Shown one piece after another: positions 16,497 through 25,100 of a stretch of 64,000 nucleotides of DNA; position 1 is the first letter of the stretch; each line of letters starts with the position of its first letter. A program made the translations under genes and the position numbers. Location: the NCBI RefSeq assembly GCF_038002965.1, contig NZ_JBBOOE010000001.1, forward strand, positions 2,585,001-2,649,000, read 5' to 3'. This DNA is from Robertmurraya sp. FSL R5-0851 (lineage in GTDB: Bacteria > Bacillota > Bacilli > Bacillales > Cytobacillaceae). Under the pieces are notes generated by a model. The model did no database searches and was not told the DNA's origin. It saw only the letters and a program-made list of their open reading frames with translations.

Positions 16497-17516
16497 TTAT
16501 ATATTTGTTTTTGTGATCATGAGCTCTAGCCCTAAATTCTGTAATCCTAACAAATAGTCTTGTTTCCAATTACTTTCGGTTAGTTCAGGAAGATGCTCAC
16601 ACGGAACATAGATCGAACTTTGTTTTTTAATCTTTTCAAGAACCTTTTCATTCACTTCACCATGACAAAAAATAACCATATGAGGGTTTATTATTGCAAC
16701 AAATGTAGCTACTAACCTACTTACCGCATCCAATGAATGATCATCAAGAAATGCCGATCGATTTTCCAAGGCTTGAAAGAAGTTTTGTTTTTCGTACTGA
16801 GGAACAAAGGATACCTCACCTGAGAAAAAGGAACGTCCACGCACTACATCTCCATTAATTAAAACACCAGCCCCTGGACCATTATGGCCAAAATACAAGT
16901 ATACGAGAGACTGATTGTCCGTATGCCCGAGCGATTTAAAGTAGCCAAGTACGGCTGCATTCATATCGTTTTCCACTACAACAGGGATAGAAAAAAGATT
17001 TTCATAATATCCTTTTAAATCAAAATTCTGCAAATGGTCATAATCAGGTATGTAAAATATACGACCATTATCGACCGACCCAGGTACGCCAATCGCAATG
17101 GAAGATATTCCTGGATACTCCGCAATGATGTCCTGTATACGCTTTGTTAACAGACTTAAATCGTTATTCTTTAATACGCTTGACGTGTTCCCTTGCTTCT
17201 TTACCTCACCCAAACAATTAAAAACGGTATAGTGAGTTTCATTACTTTCTAAAAATATTGCCAAGCCCAACATATACTCTGGATTGTATGAATAGCGTTT
17301 AGCCCTTCTTCCTCCACTCGAATCATCAAGGCCAACCACCAACAGTTCTCCATCCTTTTCCATTTGCGTGAGAAACTTGCTAATCGTAGGAAAACTAATT
17401 CCTAATTTATTACTTAATTCAACTTTTGTTGCACTCCCTAGTTCAAGTAATCCCGTTCGAATTCCCTTTAAGATGACATTTTTCATTGATTTCGGAGTTG
17501 CAATTAAATCACTCAT
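16497..17516 (-). CDS. ROK-family transcriptional regulator
   Basis: 339 residues. N-terminal winged helix-turn-helix (ATKVELSNKLGISFPTISKFL, about 30-50), then a ROK sugar-kinase-like domain with AIGVPGSVDNGRI, VENDMNAAVLGY and YFGHNGPGAGVLINGD. The usual ROK zinc motif (CxCGxxGC) is not seen; the region around FFSGEVSFVP lacks those cysteines. It probably represses the adjacent MFS and VOC genes in response to a sugar ligand. Confidence 0.88.
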   Translation of the reverse strand: MSDLIATPKSMKNVILKGIRTGLLELGSATKVELSNKLGISFPTISKFLTQMEKDGELLVVGLDDSSGGRRAKRYSYNPEYMLGLAIFLESNETHYTVFNCLGEVKKQGNTSSVLKNNDLSLLTKRIQDIIAEYPGISSIAIGVPGSVDNGRIFYIPDYDHLQNFDLKGYYENLFSIPVVVENDMNAAVLGYFKSLGHTDNQSLVYLYFGHNGPGAGVLINGDVVRGRSFFSGEVSFVPQYEKQNFFQALENRSAFLDDHSLDAVSRLVATFVAIINPHMVIFCHGEVNEKVLEKIKKQSSIYVPCEHLPELTESNWKQDYLLGLQNLGLELMITKTNI

Positions 17517-17622
17517 CACTTCACCACCGTTTCAAGACACTTATTAAACATCTTTAATAAGTTACAAAAATACAATAGCACACTAAAAACGTGCACACAA
17601 TAACAAATTTTTTTTAAAATCA

Positions 17623-17654
17623 AAAAGAGTCAACCAGTTAAGGCTGACTCTTTT
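17623..17654 (-). terminator. Bidirectional terminator after the small sporulation peptide
   Basis: AAAAGAGTCA paired with TGACTCTTTT around a 12-base loop. A T-run follows on both strands. Confidence 0.75.
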
Positions 17655-17669
17655 ACATATTTATGCCAT

Positions 17670-17747
17670 TTAGGCAACAAACGCAGAACCAACAATAATT
17701 AACAAGATGAATAGTACAACGATTAACGCAAAACTATTGTTATACAT
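17670..17747 (-). CDS. YjcZ-like small sporulation protein (25 aa)
   Basis: MYNNSFALIVVLFILLIIVG then SAFVA, with GGGAGGTG upstream at good spacing. The FALIVVLFILLIIVG core is the hallmark of the tiny YjcZ/YhaI-type hydrophobic peptides of Bacillus, annotated as sporulation proteins. A single membrane segment; these are thought to be made in the forespore. Too short for standard gene finders. Confidence 0.85.
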   Translation of the reverse strand: MYNNSFALIVVLFILLIIVGSAFVA

Positions 17748-17850
17748 TCATAAACACCTCCCTAAAGCGTTACCATACTATCCTATGATGACAGAAAGAA
17801 ATCGGAAGGGCGAATGCCTACTCATCAATACTGGAAAATATTCCCTATCC

Positions 17851-18284
17851 TTAATCCTCCAGAATGGCTTTTATCTTTTTCAAATCCTTTATATTTGCTT
17901 TCTTCATCATCGTGGACATAAAAGGAGAGAAAAGTTTAGAGAAGCCAGTGGGAATTCCCCTATTTCGAAGAGTCATACGAGTAACATCCCTTTCAATTTC
18001 CTCCCATGTATAGATAGTCTCCATTGGAAACGGACCAGAAGAAGTCTTCATGACTAACTTCTTCCCTGGTTGGAATTCAGTAATCTCGTATACATAAGCA
18101 AGTTCTCGTCCAAGAAAATTTGCTTTAAATGCAATTTGAGATCCTTTCTGTATCGTTTTTTCAGTTTTCCATTCGGCCGACTGTATATTACATACCATTC
18201 TAGAGCATTTTCCGGATTGGATGCATACGTTGTTACTTTTTCTAACGGACGATTTATGATGATTTCAGTAAACACGTCTACCAT
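17851..18284 (-). pseudogene. SRPBCC-family protein, frameshifted
   Basis: The first part, MVDVFTEIIINRPLEKVTTY to NPENALEWY, and the second part, from NIQSAEWKTEKTI to KKIKAILED, are in different frames that switch near 18193. Joined they give a normal polyketide-cyclase-like SRPBCC protein of about 144 residues. GGAGGAAC precedes the start at 18284. It lies 31 bases after an ArsR-SRPBCC gene on the same strand. One lost or added base inactivates it, or is a sequencing error. Confidence 0.75.
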
Positions 18285-18315
18285 GATTATGTTCCTCCAG
18301 TTGAGATTGGATCAG

Positions 18316-19104
18316 CTATTGTTCTTCAACATATTTTTTTAATAACGTGCCAAGAAGATGCTTCCATCCATGAGTATGTGATTCCTCCCATTCTTCTTCA
18401 AGAATGCCTGAAGCTGTATGAGATAATTGAAGGGTTGTAACGCCTTCTTTTTCAATCAATCGATAGGTATATGCACTATTAACAGCCCCACGCATGCCTA
18501 AATGACCATGTAGTCGAATTTCCTCTGGAGCATTTACATAATACACATTTCCCCATACTGCTCCATCATTTTCGCCCCATTTTTCAATAAATTGTCCTCC
18601 TGGTACAGGGTCAAAAGAAAAGGTTGACGGCACACCTTTTGGAGCTAACCGAAATTCCCACCAGTCTTCTGCCTTCTCGGTTAACGCTTTAAAAACCTTT
18701 TCCCGTGGTGCGTTTATGACTACTTCTTGCTCAATACGGAACACTCGTGCTTGTTTTGATTGATCCATTTCTAGTTCTCCTCCTGTTTGTTCAGCTACTG
18801 ATTTTAAATTCAGTAGTGATTGGGCATCCTTCTTCATATATTTCCCAACCCATCTTTTGTTCATTTCCTCTAATGGAATGACATTTAGATAATTAAACCT
18901 GTACTTCCCTTCTCGTCGAACAATTACTAAGTTGCCTTCTTGCAAGGCTGATAAATGCTTCATTATTGCATATCTTGATACTTCGGGGAAAAAATCATTT
19001 AGTTCTCCCGTCGTTTGGGGCGATTGTTTCAATATATCAAGAATGCGTCTTCGGATCGGGTGGCCCAGTGCTTTAAAAAGAGCCGAAGGTTCATCCTCCA
19101 TCAT
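18316..19104 (-). CDS. ArsR-type regulator fused to an AHSA1/SRPBCC domain
   Basis: 262 residues from the ATG at 19104 (AAAGGAT upstream). Residues about 1-85 are an ArsR winged helix (ALGHPIRRRILDILKQ, then TTGELNDFFPEVSRYAIMKH). Residues about 115-255 are an AHSA1-type SRPBCC domain (EVVINAPREKVFKALTE, GGQFIEKWGENDGAVWG). This fusion is common in Bacillaceae. It has no cysteine metal motif, so it probably senses a hydrophobic ligand or another signal. Likely regulates itself and the downstream SRPBCC gene. Confidence 0.88.
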   Translation of the reverse strand: MMEDEPSALFKALGHPIRRRILDILKQSPQTTGELNDFFPEVSRYAIMKHLSALQEGNLVIVRREGKYRFNYLNVIPLEEMNKRWVGKYMKKDAQSLLNLKSVAEQTGGELEMDQSKQARVFRIEQEVVINAPREKVFKALTEKAEDWWEFRLAPKGVPSTFSFDPVPGGQFIEKWGENDGAVWGNVYYVNAPEEIRLHGHLGMRGAVNSAYTYRLIEKEGVTTLQLSHTASGILEEEWEESHTHGWKHLLGTLLKKYVEEQ

Positions 19105-19189
19105 AATGATCCTTTCCAGATTCGTTTTAAACATATCATGTTACCTTATGGTCACTTATTATATGTGACTAAATGGTAACATATTAATT

Positions 19190-19290
19190 ATTAAAAAGGA
19201 AGAGCTTAATATCAAATCAGCTAATCCTTTATTATTCCTATAAAGTCGTACCCATTTTGATCTTCCATGTCTTATTAAAGATATTTCCAT
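19190..19290 (-). pseudogene. Histidine phosphatase remnant
   Basis: A well-spaced AGGAGAG precedes an ATG at 19290 encoding MEISLIRHGRSKW, the RHG phosphohistidine motif of the phosphoglycerate-mutase-like family. After about 14 residues the sequence departs from the family and the rest is absent. The stretch 19142-19475 holds only this remnant and AT-rich sequence. Confidence 0.5.
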
Positions 19291-19475
19291 AAATAGCTCT
19301 CCTACTGAAGAAGCAATGTAAATAAAATTCAAACTGCCCACCCCGCTCTAAAACCAATAAAGGCACAAAAACGTAAATCACTTTCCAATCATATAATTAA
19401 ATTTATGAATTACAATGTCTCAAACAGAAAGTAAAATAGGATTGCCAGTGCAACCCCCTAATCGTTTATCTGGAC

Positions 19476-19772
19476 CTATTTCATGTTTAAAAAAGGAACT
19501 AAAATGAGAAGTAAACATGCACAAAAAACTAATACATTCGTAACTTTTTTGGGAAGCTTTTCTCTCCCCTTCCCATTATACCATCCACTAAACTGCCATC
19601 TATTCCGATATAAAACAAAAAAGAGAATAAAAATGGAAAGAAAAAGCATCCACTCTTTATTAGCTAAATTTATTTCTAGATACTCATGAATAAGTGTAAA
19701 TAGCGTCCAAAATAAGCTCCCTAGAAAACCGAACAATAATACGATTCGCACCAGTTCTAATAGGATCCTCAT
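19476..19772 (-). CDS. Small membrane protein, unknown function
   Basis: 98 residues with three hydrophobic segments (about 8-28, 42-56 and 77-95) separated by a charged stretch RNRWQFSGWYNGKGREKLP. No family recognised. It ends 14 bases before an antibiotic-biosynthesis-monooxygenase gene on the same strand, so the two may be transcribed together. A spaced ribosome site is not obvious. Confidence 0.55.
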   Translation of the reverse strand: MRILLELVRIVLLFGFLGSLFWTLFTLIHEYLEINLANKEWMLFLSIFILFFVLYRNRWQFSGWYNGKGREKLPKKVTNVLVFCACLLLILVPFLNMK

Positions 19773-19786
19773 AAAATATCTCAGAC

Positions 19787-20080
19787 TTAAAGTTCAACCT
19801 TACTAAAATGCTCTACTGTAGGAAACGGGTCATAAAAACGGTGTAATAATAGTTTCCACTCCTGGTACTCTGCTGACCCACGAAATCCAATTGTGTGGTC
19901 CTCTAGTGTGTCCCATTTCACAAGTAATAAATACTTGCCCTTTACTTCTAAGCAGCGCTGTAACTCATGTGAAAGATAGCCTCTCATACTCGAAATAATC
20001 CCGGATGCTTGTCGAAATGCCTCCTCGTATTCCTCTTCAAGACCCTCTCTTACCTGAAGCATTACCGCTTCTAATATCAT
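19787..20080 (-). CDS. Antibiotic biosynthesis monooxygenase (ABM) domain protein
   Basis: 97 residues forming one ABM ferredoxin-like fold: ILEAVMLQVREGLEEEYEEA, ISSMRGYLSHELQRCLE, KYLLLVKWDTLEDHTIGFRG. Single-domain members are often small cofactor-free oxygenases or heme/quinone-interacting proteins. A GGGGAAG lies upstream of the start. Substrate unknown. Confidence 0.85.
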   Translation of the reverse strand: MILEAVMLQVREGLEEEYEEAFRQASGIISSMRGYLSHELQRCLEVKGKYLLLVKWDTLEDHTIGFRGSAEYQEWKLLLHRFYDPFPTVEHFSKVEL

Positions 20081-20102
20081 AAAAAACTTCCCCTTTCTTT
20101 TC

Positions 20103-20555
20103 TTACAAGTTTCTTGATAGTCGAATCATATCTCTACAATGGATACCATTTTCGTAGATTTCCTCGGGGTAGTGCTTATTAAAAAAGTCGATGTCTACTC
20201 CCACAATCCGAAAGCCACATTTTTGATAAAGAGCCAGCTGTCCAATGCTGGAATTACCGGTACCAATTTCTATTCGTTGAAATCCTCGATCCTTCGCTAT
20301 CTGAATGGCGTGCAAAATAAGCTTTTTACCGAGCCCTTTTCCTTGTTTACTCTCTAAAACGGACAGATTTACTAGTTCAACGGTTTCAGGTCTAGTAGGG
20401 AGTATTACGTACACGCCAACGATTATTTTGGAATCTTCTGCTATATAGCAATCCCCCCTATTGATATACTCTTCTACTATTTTTGGAGAAGGATCAGCTT
20501 GAAGTAACAAATCGAATGGCACTGATTCCCCCGTATTAAGCTTTCGTATTTTCAT
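20103..20555 (-). CDS. GNAT-family N-acetyltransferase
   Basis: 150 residues. Acetyl-CoA binding motif A is NLSVLESKQGKGLGKKLILHAI (about 76-97), followed by IEIGTGNSSIGQLALYQKCGF, typical of GNATs acting on small molecules or proteins. Its start overlaps the stop of the decayed histidyl-tRNA synthetase remnant in ATGA, a leftover of a former operon. Confidence 0.85.
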   Translation of the reverse strand: MKIRKLNTGESVPFDLLLQADPSPKIVEEYINRGDCYIAEDSKIIVGVYVILPTRPETVELVNLSVLESKQGKGLGKKLILHAIQIAKDRGFQRIEIGTGNSSIGQLALYQKCGFRIVGVDIDFFNKHYPEEIYENGIHCRDMIRLSRNL

Positions 20556-20977
20556 ATATATTTCTCACCTGCTGTCGTGATACTTTCCATTATACACCAT
20601 AATTTTATTTTAAAATGGTCTGTTCTTTCCTGACCTGATTTTATCTCTTTTATTTTAATTTGATTCAATTTTATTTCCTCTTCTCCTATGATACTGACAC
20701 TTGGAAAACGTTCTTTGTTTGCTTTTTCCATCAACTTCCCAAGTTTCTTTTTTCCTAATTCCATTTCTACGTTATAACCCCTTTCCCTAAGCTGCTCCGC
20801 CACTTTTAATGACTCTATTTCAGAGTTAATTGGAATAATATAATAATCGATACTAGATTCCTCCTGGTTCATCTTCTTGATTGCGCTAATCGCTGTATAG
20901 ATTACATCCAACCCAAATGAAATTCCTACGGTTGAAAACTTCTGATCTGTTCCAAGCAATCCACCAATTGCGTTATT
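20552..20977 (-). pseudogene. Histidyl-tRNA synthetase-like C-terminal remnant
   Basis: The frame holds the class II motif 3 region (NAIGGLLGTDQKFSTVGISFGLD) and an anticodon-binding domain (YYIIPINSEIESLKVAEQLRERGYNVEMELGKKKLGKLMEKA, written here only as a landmark around residues 40-80). Motifs 1 and 2 are gone. Upstream are two copies of a 40-bp piece encoding PEISELGELNQHL, the part of the protein before motif 3, out of frame. So the gene lost most of its 5' half and duplicated a fragment. Confidence 0.65.
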
Positions 20978-20978
20978 G

Positions 20979-21070
20979 TAAATGCTGATTTAGTTCCCCC
21001 AACTCACTAATTTCTGGAAATCACAGACTCTAAATGCTGATTTAGTTCCCCCAACTCACTAATTTCTGGA
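20979..21070. repeat. Tandem 40-bp direct repeats at the edge of the hisS-like remnant
   Basis: TAAATGCTGATTTAGTTCCC and the following 20 bases occur at 20979-21018 and again, identical, at 21031-21070 (period 52). On the minus strand the unit encodes PEISELGELNQHL, so it is duplicated coding sequence. Confidence 0.85.
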
Positions 21071-21117
21071 TATCCAAGGAGCTAAACCCTTCAATAGCTC
21101 CGCCCTAAATAATAAAA

Positions 21118-21147
21118 AAGATGAGGACCTCTTTGGTCTTCATCTTC
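21118..21147 (-). terminator. Terminator of the TraB-family gene
   Basis: AAGATGAAGACC pairs with GGTCCTCATCTT around AAAGA on the minus strand, followed by T6. Confidence 0.8.
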
Positions 21148-21152
21148 TTACA

Positions 21153-22319
21153 TTATAAGTTCTCGAAAAATACTCGAATAACGTCTGCTCCACCAATAAC
21201 TGTTCCAAGTGTACTTCCAAGATTTGATAATACAACAATTAATAAGATTCGGCTAACTTTGTTTTTCCAGAATCCTTTTACACTAAACACGTCTTCAGAC
21301 AACGTTTCAAAATCCTTAACACTTGGGCGTCTGACATAAGCTTGGGCAAGTCCGGCAAACCAGCCTGCTGCCAGAACTGGGTTTAAGGAAGTAATCGGTG
21401 CTGCCAAAAAGGCTGTTAAAACCGTCAATGGATGACCGAGTGCAATTGCTGCTCCTAATGCGGATAATCCACCGTGCCACAAAATCCAGCTGAATGTTTG
21501 GGATAACCCTGCTTGCGGGTTTGCAATAAACGTATACGCAATGATTGCTAAGATCATTACTGGAATACTCCAGCCAATGATTTTTGGCCATTTTGATTTA
21601 GGGGGAACAGAGGTTAGCTTTGCTAAGTCCTGTTCTTTTTTAATTTCTTCCTTGATACCTGGTACATGTGCTGCTCCAAGTACGGCAACAATTTTTTCTC
21701 CAGGAGCCTCTTTTATTTTTTGTGCAAGATATTGGTCTCGTTCGTCAATCAGAGGTTTCTTTAATCGCGGAAAGGTTTCCGTAAATTCATTAAGGATCGC
21801 TTGAAGCGTATCCTGACTTTTCATTTTTTCCAATTCTTCTTCCGTAATACTTTCCTTGCTAAAAATACCTGCGATCACTTGGCTTAAAAGAAGCGCTTTT
21901 CCTTTAAGGCCAATGCCACCCCAAATTCTAGCAAAGGTAATTTGAATATTCCGATCGGCGAGTACAAGTGTTGCGCCCGATTCCTTCGCTGATTCAATTC
22001 CTTGTATCATTTCCTGCCCTGCTTTAATGCCAAACTGATTGGCCATTCGATTTTGAAAGGAAGAAATCGCCAAATTCATCAGTAATAAGGAGGCTTTCTT
22101 TTCCTTAATCACTTGAATTATATCCATTTCCTTCCACTTGTTACCTTCCGTAATCGATTGGTATCTTTGCTTATCCAACTCTACACACACAGCATCAGGT
22201 TTCTCAGCTTCAATAACCTCTTTCACCTGCTCAGCACTATGCTTCGACACATGGGCAGTCCCAATAAGTATGTATTCTTTTCCATCTAGATGAATCCTTG
22301 TTATGTTATCTTCTACCAT
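21153..22319 (-). CDS. TraB/PrgY-family membrane protein
   Basis: 388 residues. The N-terminal TraB domain has the GTAHVSKHSAEQV motif (about 19-31), VCVELDKQRY (about 44-53) and VLGAAHVPGI (about 215-224). C-terminal half has several membrane segments (about 250-270, 285-330 and 360-385). In Enterococcus, PrgY/TraB limits pheromone activity; chromosomal copies in Bacillaceae have no settled function, and the domain is related to Tiki-type metalloproteases. GTG/ATG start at 22319 with AAGGAAGG upstream. Confidence 0.85.
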   Translation of the reverse strand: MVEDNITRIHLDGKEYILIGTAHVSKHSAEQVKEVIEAEKPDAVCVELDKQRYQSITEGNKWKEMDIIQVIKEKKASLLLMNLAISSFQNRMANQFGIKAGQEMIQGIESAKESGATLVLADRNIQITFARIWGGIGLKGKALLLSQVIAGIFSKESITEEELEKMKSQDTLQAILNEFTETFPRLKKPLIDERDQYLAQKIKEAPGEKIVAVLGAAHVPGIKEEIKKEQDLAKLTSVPPKSKWPKIIGWSIPVMILAIIAYTFIANPQAGLSQTFSWILWHGGLSALGAAIALGHPLTVLTAFLAAPITSLNPVLAAGWFAGLAQAYVRRPSVKDFETLSEDVFSVKGFWKNKVSRILLIVVLSNLGSTLGTVIGGADVIRVFFENL

Positions 22320-22428
22320 AGATACCTTCCTTTAAAAACCATCACATGATTTGTCTACTAACCTAATAATGATGTCTATATTTTTTGTCCATTATATCAT
22401 GAACGCATCATCAATTGCGCCTTTTACC

Positions 22429-22962
22429 TTAGCTATCTTTATCAATAATGCCATCAAAATGAATCGTTTGCTTTCGACGAATCCCTAGGTTTTTATATTC
22501 AATTACCATTTTAGCAATGTCTTCGTCCCAATTGTTATCTTTCAGTTGCACCTTTAATACAATCTCTAGTTTTTCATTTGTTACTTTATAATTTTCGACT
22601 GGACGAAGCCGTTCCACAACTCCCTCTTCAGTGGCATCAACTTCGTAAAACATGGAACCAAAATCCTCATCTATAATGAATGGGATGATTTCTATTTGAT
22701 CTTTCTCTTCTTTTATATCCGTACCATCTTCTTTAAGAAAAAGAATATCTTTTATCACTGGTTTTCCTATCCCGTTCCAATCCAAGGAATAGCCTAAGTA
22801 AATGGGTGTTTTTTGTTCGAAGAATATTTCATTATCTTTCGTTACCCAAGAATGGCTCCACTTTACAAATTCACCATTTTTAATGTAATAGGTGAACACT
22901 GAAAAAATAGATAAGATAAAGATACCAAAGACAAATAAAAACAAGTTCTTATGAGTTTTCAC
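22429..22962 (-). CDS. Membrane-anchored protein of unknown function
   Basis: 177 residues: a positively charged start and one membrane helix (NLFLFVFGIFILSIFSVFTY, about 6-25), then an acidic, probably extracellular domain with alternating strands. Preceded by AAGGAGGG at good spacing. Family not recognised. No Cys for a lipoprotein anchor, so it likely stays attached by the helix. Confidence 0.65.
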   Translation of the reverse strand: MKTHKNLFLFVFGIFILSIFSVFTYYIKNGEFVKWSHSWVTKDNEIFFEQKTPIYLGYSLDWNGIGKPVIKDILFLKEDGTDIKEEKDQIEIIPFIIDEDFGSMFYEVDATEEGVVERLRPVENYKVTNEKLEIVLKVQLKDNNWDEDIAKMVIEYKNLGIRRKQTIHFDGIIDKDS

Positions 22963-23148
22963 CCTAGCCCTCCTTTTTAATAATCTTGCTTAAAATCATT
23001 TACGAAGAGGCTTAGAAAAAGTTTCGATAACTTTATTAATTACCCCCATCTTCTTTATGTTTTTCCCCAAGGGTAAAACACTTGGATAAAAGATACATAT
23101 TCCATGTTATAATACAATTTGCATTTATTATTTTTGAGGTGCTATTCA

Positions 23149-24762
23149 ATGAATGAAAAGGAACCGCATTATGTCACACTTTCAAAGCTGAAGTGTAAAG
23201 AAATTGGGATGAAGCCAAATGAGATCGTTCGTCCCAGAGTAACTTTATCCAAATTAGATGTTCAAAAAAGACAAGAAGCGTATAGAGAAATACTGTCAGT
23301 TGTTCGTTTCTTTTCCGAAAAACTGATTCTTACTTTACAAGAAACTCCTATTTTTATAGCTATTTCAGATGCAGAAGGTTACCTATTAGACCTCGCAGGT
23401 GACGACCTCATTAAGTCTACTATTGATCAATTTGGTATTCACTTGGGAAGTTTATTTAGACAAGAAGATACAGGAACGAATGTAGTTAGTCTGGCATTAG
23501 AACACAAGCATCCCGTTCAGTTAGTAGGAAAGGACCATTACCACACCTTTCTTCATGAAATGGCTTGCTATGGCGCACCTTTTCATTACAAAGATGAGGA
23601 TAATCTATTAGGTAGTGTAAATATAATGGTCCCTGTTGCTTTTCACAATCCTTTATTTTTGCCAATGCTTAACCAATTAGTCGATTCTATTGAGAGAGAA
23701 TTGCTTTTAAGAAAACAAAATCGTAAGCTTAATATCTTTAATCAAGTATTGCTAAATGGAGCCAGAAACGGAATCATTATTACAAATGCAAATGGGATCA
23801 TTTTAGAATTTACTGATTTTGTTAAGGAAATCTTTCAACATTCTTTTACAAGTATTAATGAACTTCCTATAATAGGAAACTATTTTAAAAAGGTTCTTAC
23901 TTTGCATGAAATTTATGATAGTAAAGAAGTCATTTTTCAAAGTACTATTGGAGACCAAATTATTTGTCTTTTCGATGCACAACCGATTTATGAGGGTGAC
24001 AAGGTTATCGGAGCGTACGGACAACTACGTGACATGACCGATCGCTTTTTTATGGAGGAAAAGATAAAGACGGCAGAAAAACAAGTATTAGCGGGGCGTA
24101 TCGCGGCTGGTATCGCGGCTGGTATCGCGCATGAAATAAGGAATCCTCTAACAACTGTACGTGGGTACCTCCAATTCCTTGAAAAAGAGGTGGGGAGTGA
24201 TACCGGTCAATTATTTTCGAATCTACTCATTCCGGAAATTGATCGTGCGAATAAAATTATTACAGATTTTCTAAGTATTGCAAAGCCTTCCGAAAAAGCG
24301 TTTGAACGCATGCAAATAAAGCATTTCTTTACAGACTATTTATGGAATTTCCTTAAAAGTGAAGCTTTGCTGCACAACGTAAATCTGGATTTTCATATAC
24401 CATCACATACGGAGAATCTATTTATCTTATGCAATCGTGAAGAGTTGCTTCAGGTATTTATTAATCTATTTCAAAATTCTTTACAGGCAGAAAGTGATAT
24501 TCCACTAGAAGTAAGAATCTGTACTAATGTAGAAGATGAGTATATTCAAATAAAGTTCAGTGATAATGGAAAAGGGATTCCTAGCTCCATTCTGACAAAT
24601 ATTTTCGAGCCATTTTTTTCAACGAAGGATATGGGGACCGGTTTGGGCCTATCGGTTTCACTGAAAATTATTGAAAATCACAATGGTCATATGACTGCCA
24701 AAAGCATGGAAAATTCAGGGACCACATTTGTAATAGAACTCCCCATTCATAAAAAGCCATAA
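23149..24762 (+). CDS. PAS/GAF sensor histidine kinase with a duplicated H-box lead
   Basis: 537 residues from the ATG at 23149 (GAGGTG 8 bases upstream); a longer frame from 23119 lacks a ribosome site. Residues about 60-190 resemble the GAF-like sensor of AcoR-type activators (DAEGYLLDLAGDD). A PAS domain follows (about 205-305), then HisKA with the phospho-His in IAHEIRNPLTT, and HATPase with QNSLQAE, DNGKGIP and GTGLGLSV. No membrane segment, so cytoplasmic. A 12-bp tandem duplication adds AAGI just before the H-box. No response regulator adjacent; similar orphan kinases feed the Spo0 phosphorelay. Confidence 0.88.
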   Translation: MNEKEPHYVTLSKLKCKEIGMKPNEIVRPRVTLSKLDVQKRQEAYREILSVVRFFSEKLILTLQETPIFIAISDAEGYLLDLAGDDLIKSTIDQFGIHLGSLFRQEDTGTNVVSLALEHKHPVQLVGKDHYHTFLHEMACYGAPFHYKDEDNLLGSVNIMVPVAFHNPLFLPMLNQLVDSIERELLLRKQNRKLNIFNQVLLNGARNGIIITNANGIILEFTDFVKEIFQHSFTSINELPIIGNYFKKVLTLHEIYDSKEVIFQSTIGDQIICLFDAQPIYEGDKVIGAYGQLRDMTDRFFMEEKIKTAEKQVLAGRIAAGIAAGIAHEIRNPLTTVRGYLQFLEKEVGSDTGQLFSNLLIPEIDRANKIITDFLSIAKPSEKAFERMQIKHFFTDYLWNFLKSEALLHNVNLDFHIPSHTENLFILCNREELLQVFINLFQNSLQAESDIPLEVRICTNVEDEYIQIKFSDNGKGIPSSILTNIFEPFFSTKDMGTGLGLSVSLKIIENHNGHMTAKSMENSGTTFVIELPIHKKP

Positions 24763-24765
24763 TAA

Positions 24766-24800
24766 AACAGCAGCTCCACGACTAACGGAAGCTGCTGTTC
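24766..24800 (+). terminator. Terminator after the histidine kinase
   Basis: AACAGCAGCT paired with AGCTGCTGTT, then a T-rich run. Confidence 0.8.
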
Positions 24801-24836
24801 ATTTTACATTTTACACTCTACCAGTCCCTAATTGCA

Positions 24837-24890
24837 TCATCCTTGCTCTACCACCATTGCAATTCCTTGTCCCCCACCAATACTATCTTA
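24837..24890 (-). pseudogene. Thiolase C-terminal remnant
   Basis: The minus strand encodes SIGGGQGIAMVVEQG and a stop. GGGQGIA is the conserved C-terminal loop of acetyl-CoA acetyltransferases. Nothing of the rest of the gene is present. Confidence 0.6.
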
Positions 24891-24922
24891 TTTCTTGCAC
24901 AGCATAGTACTCTGAAAATTCA

Positions 24923-25093
24923 CTATACAAATACTGTACCAAGATTGTTTAATTGTATTTGGACGAACTTTCGTTTACCGACTTGAATAATCAAGCCGTC
25001 AGAAAGGGTTAAATGAAAATGGATATCTTCTATTTTTCCTCCATTTACTCTAACACCCTTGTTCTCTATCATTCGTCTTGCTTCAGAGAACTA
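24923..25093 (-). pseudogene. Tyrosyl-tRNA synthetase S4-domain remnant
   Basis: The minus strand reads [20 protein letters not shown], then [17 protein letters not shown] and a stop. This is the C-terminal S4-like RNA-binding domain of TyrRS; the catalytic part is missing. It abuts the alkyltransferase-like gene at 25101, suggesting a deletion joined them. Confidence 0.65.
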
Positions 25094-25100
25094 GCAACAA

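Noticed and set aside
20979..21070. CRISPR-like repeat pair
   Set aside because: Only two copies, a 12-base spacing, no cas genes, and the unit is coding sequence of a decayed gene.
23082..23113. SigA promoter TTGGAT / TATAAT before the histidine kinase
   Set aside because: The spacer is 20 bases, too long for a normal SigA promoter; the -10 alone is plausible but not enough to list.
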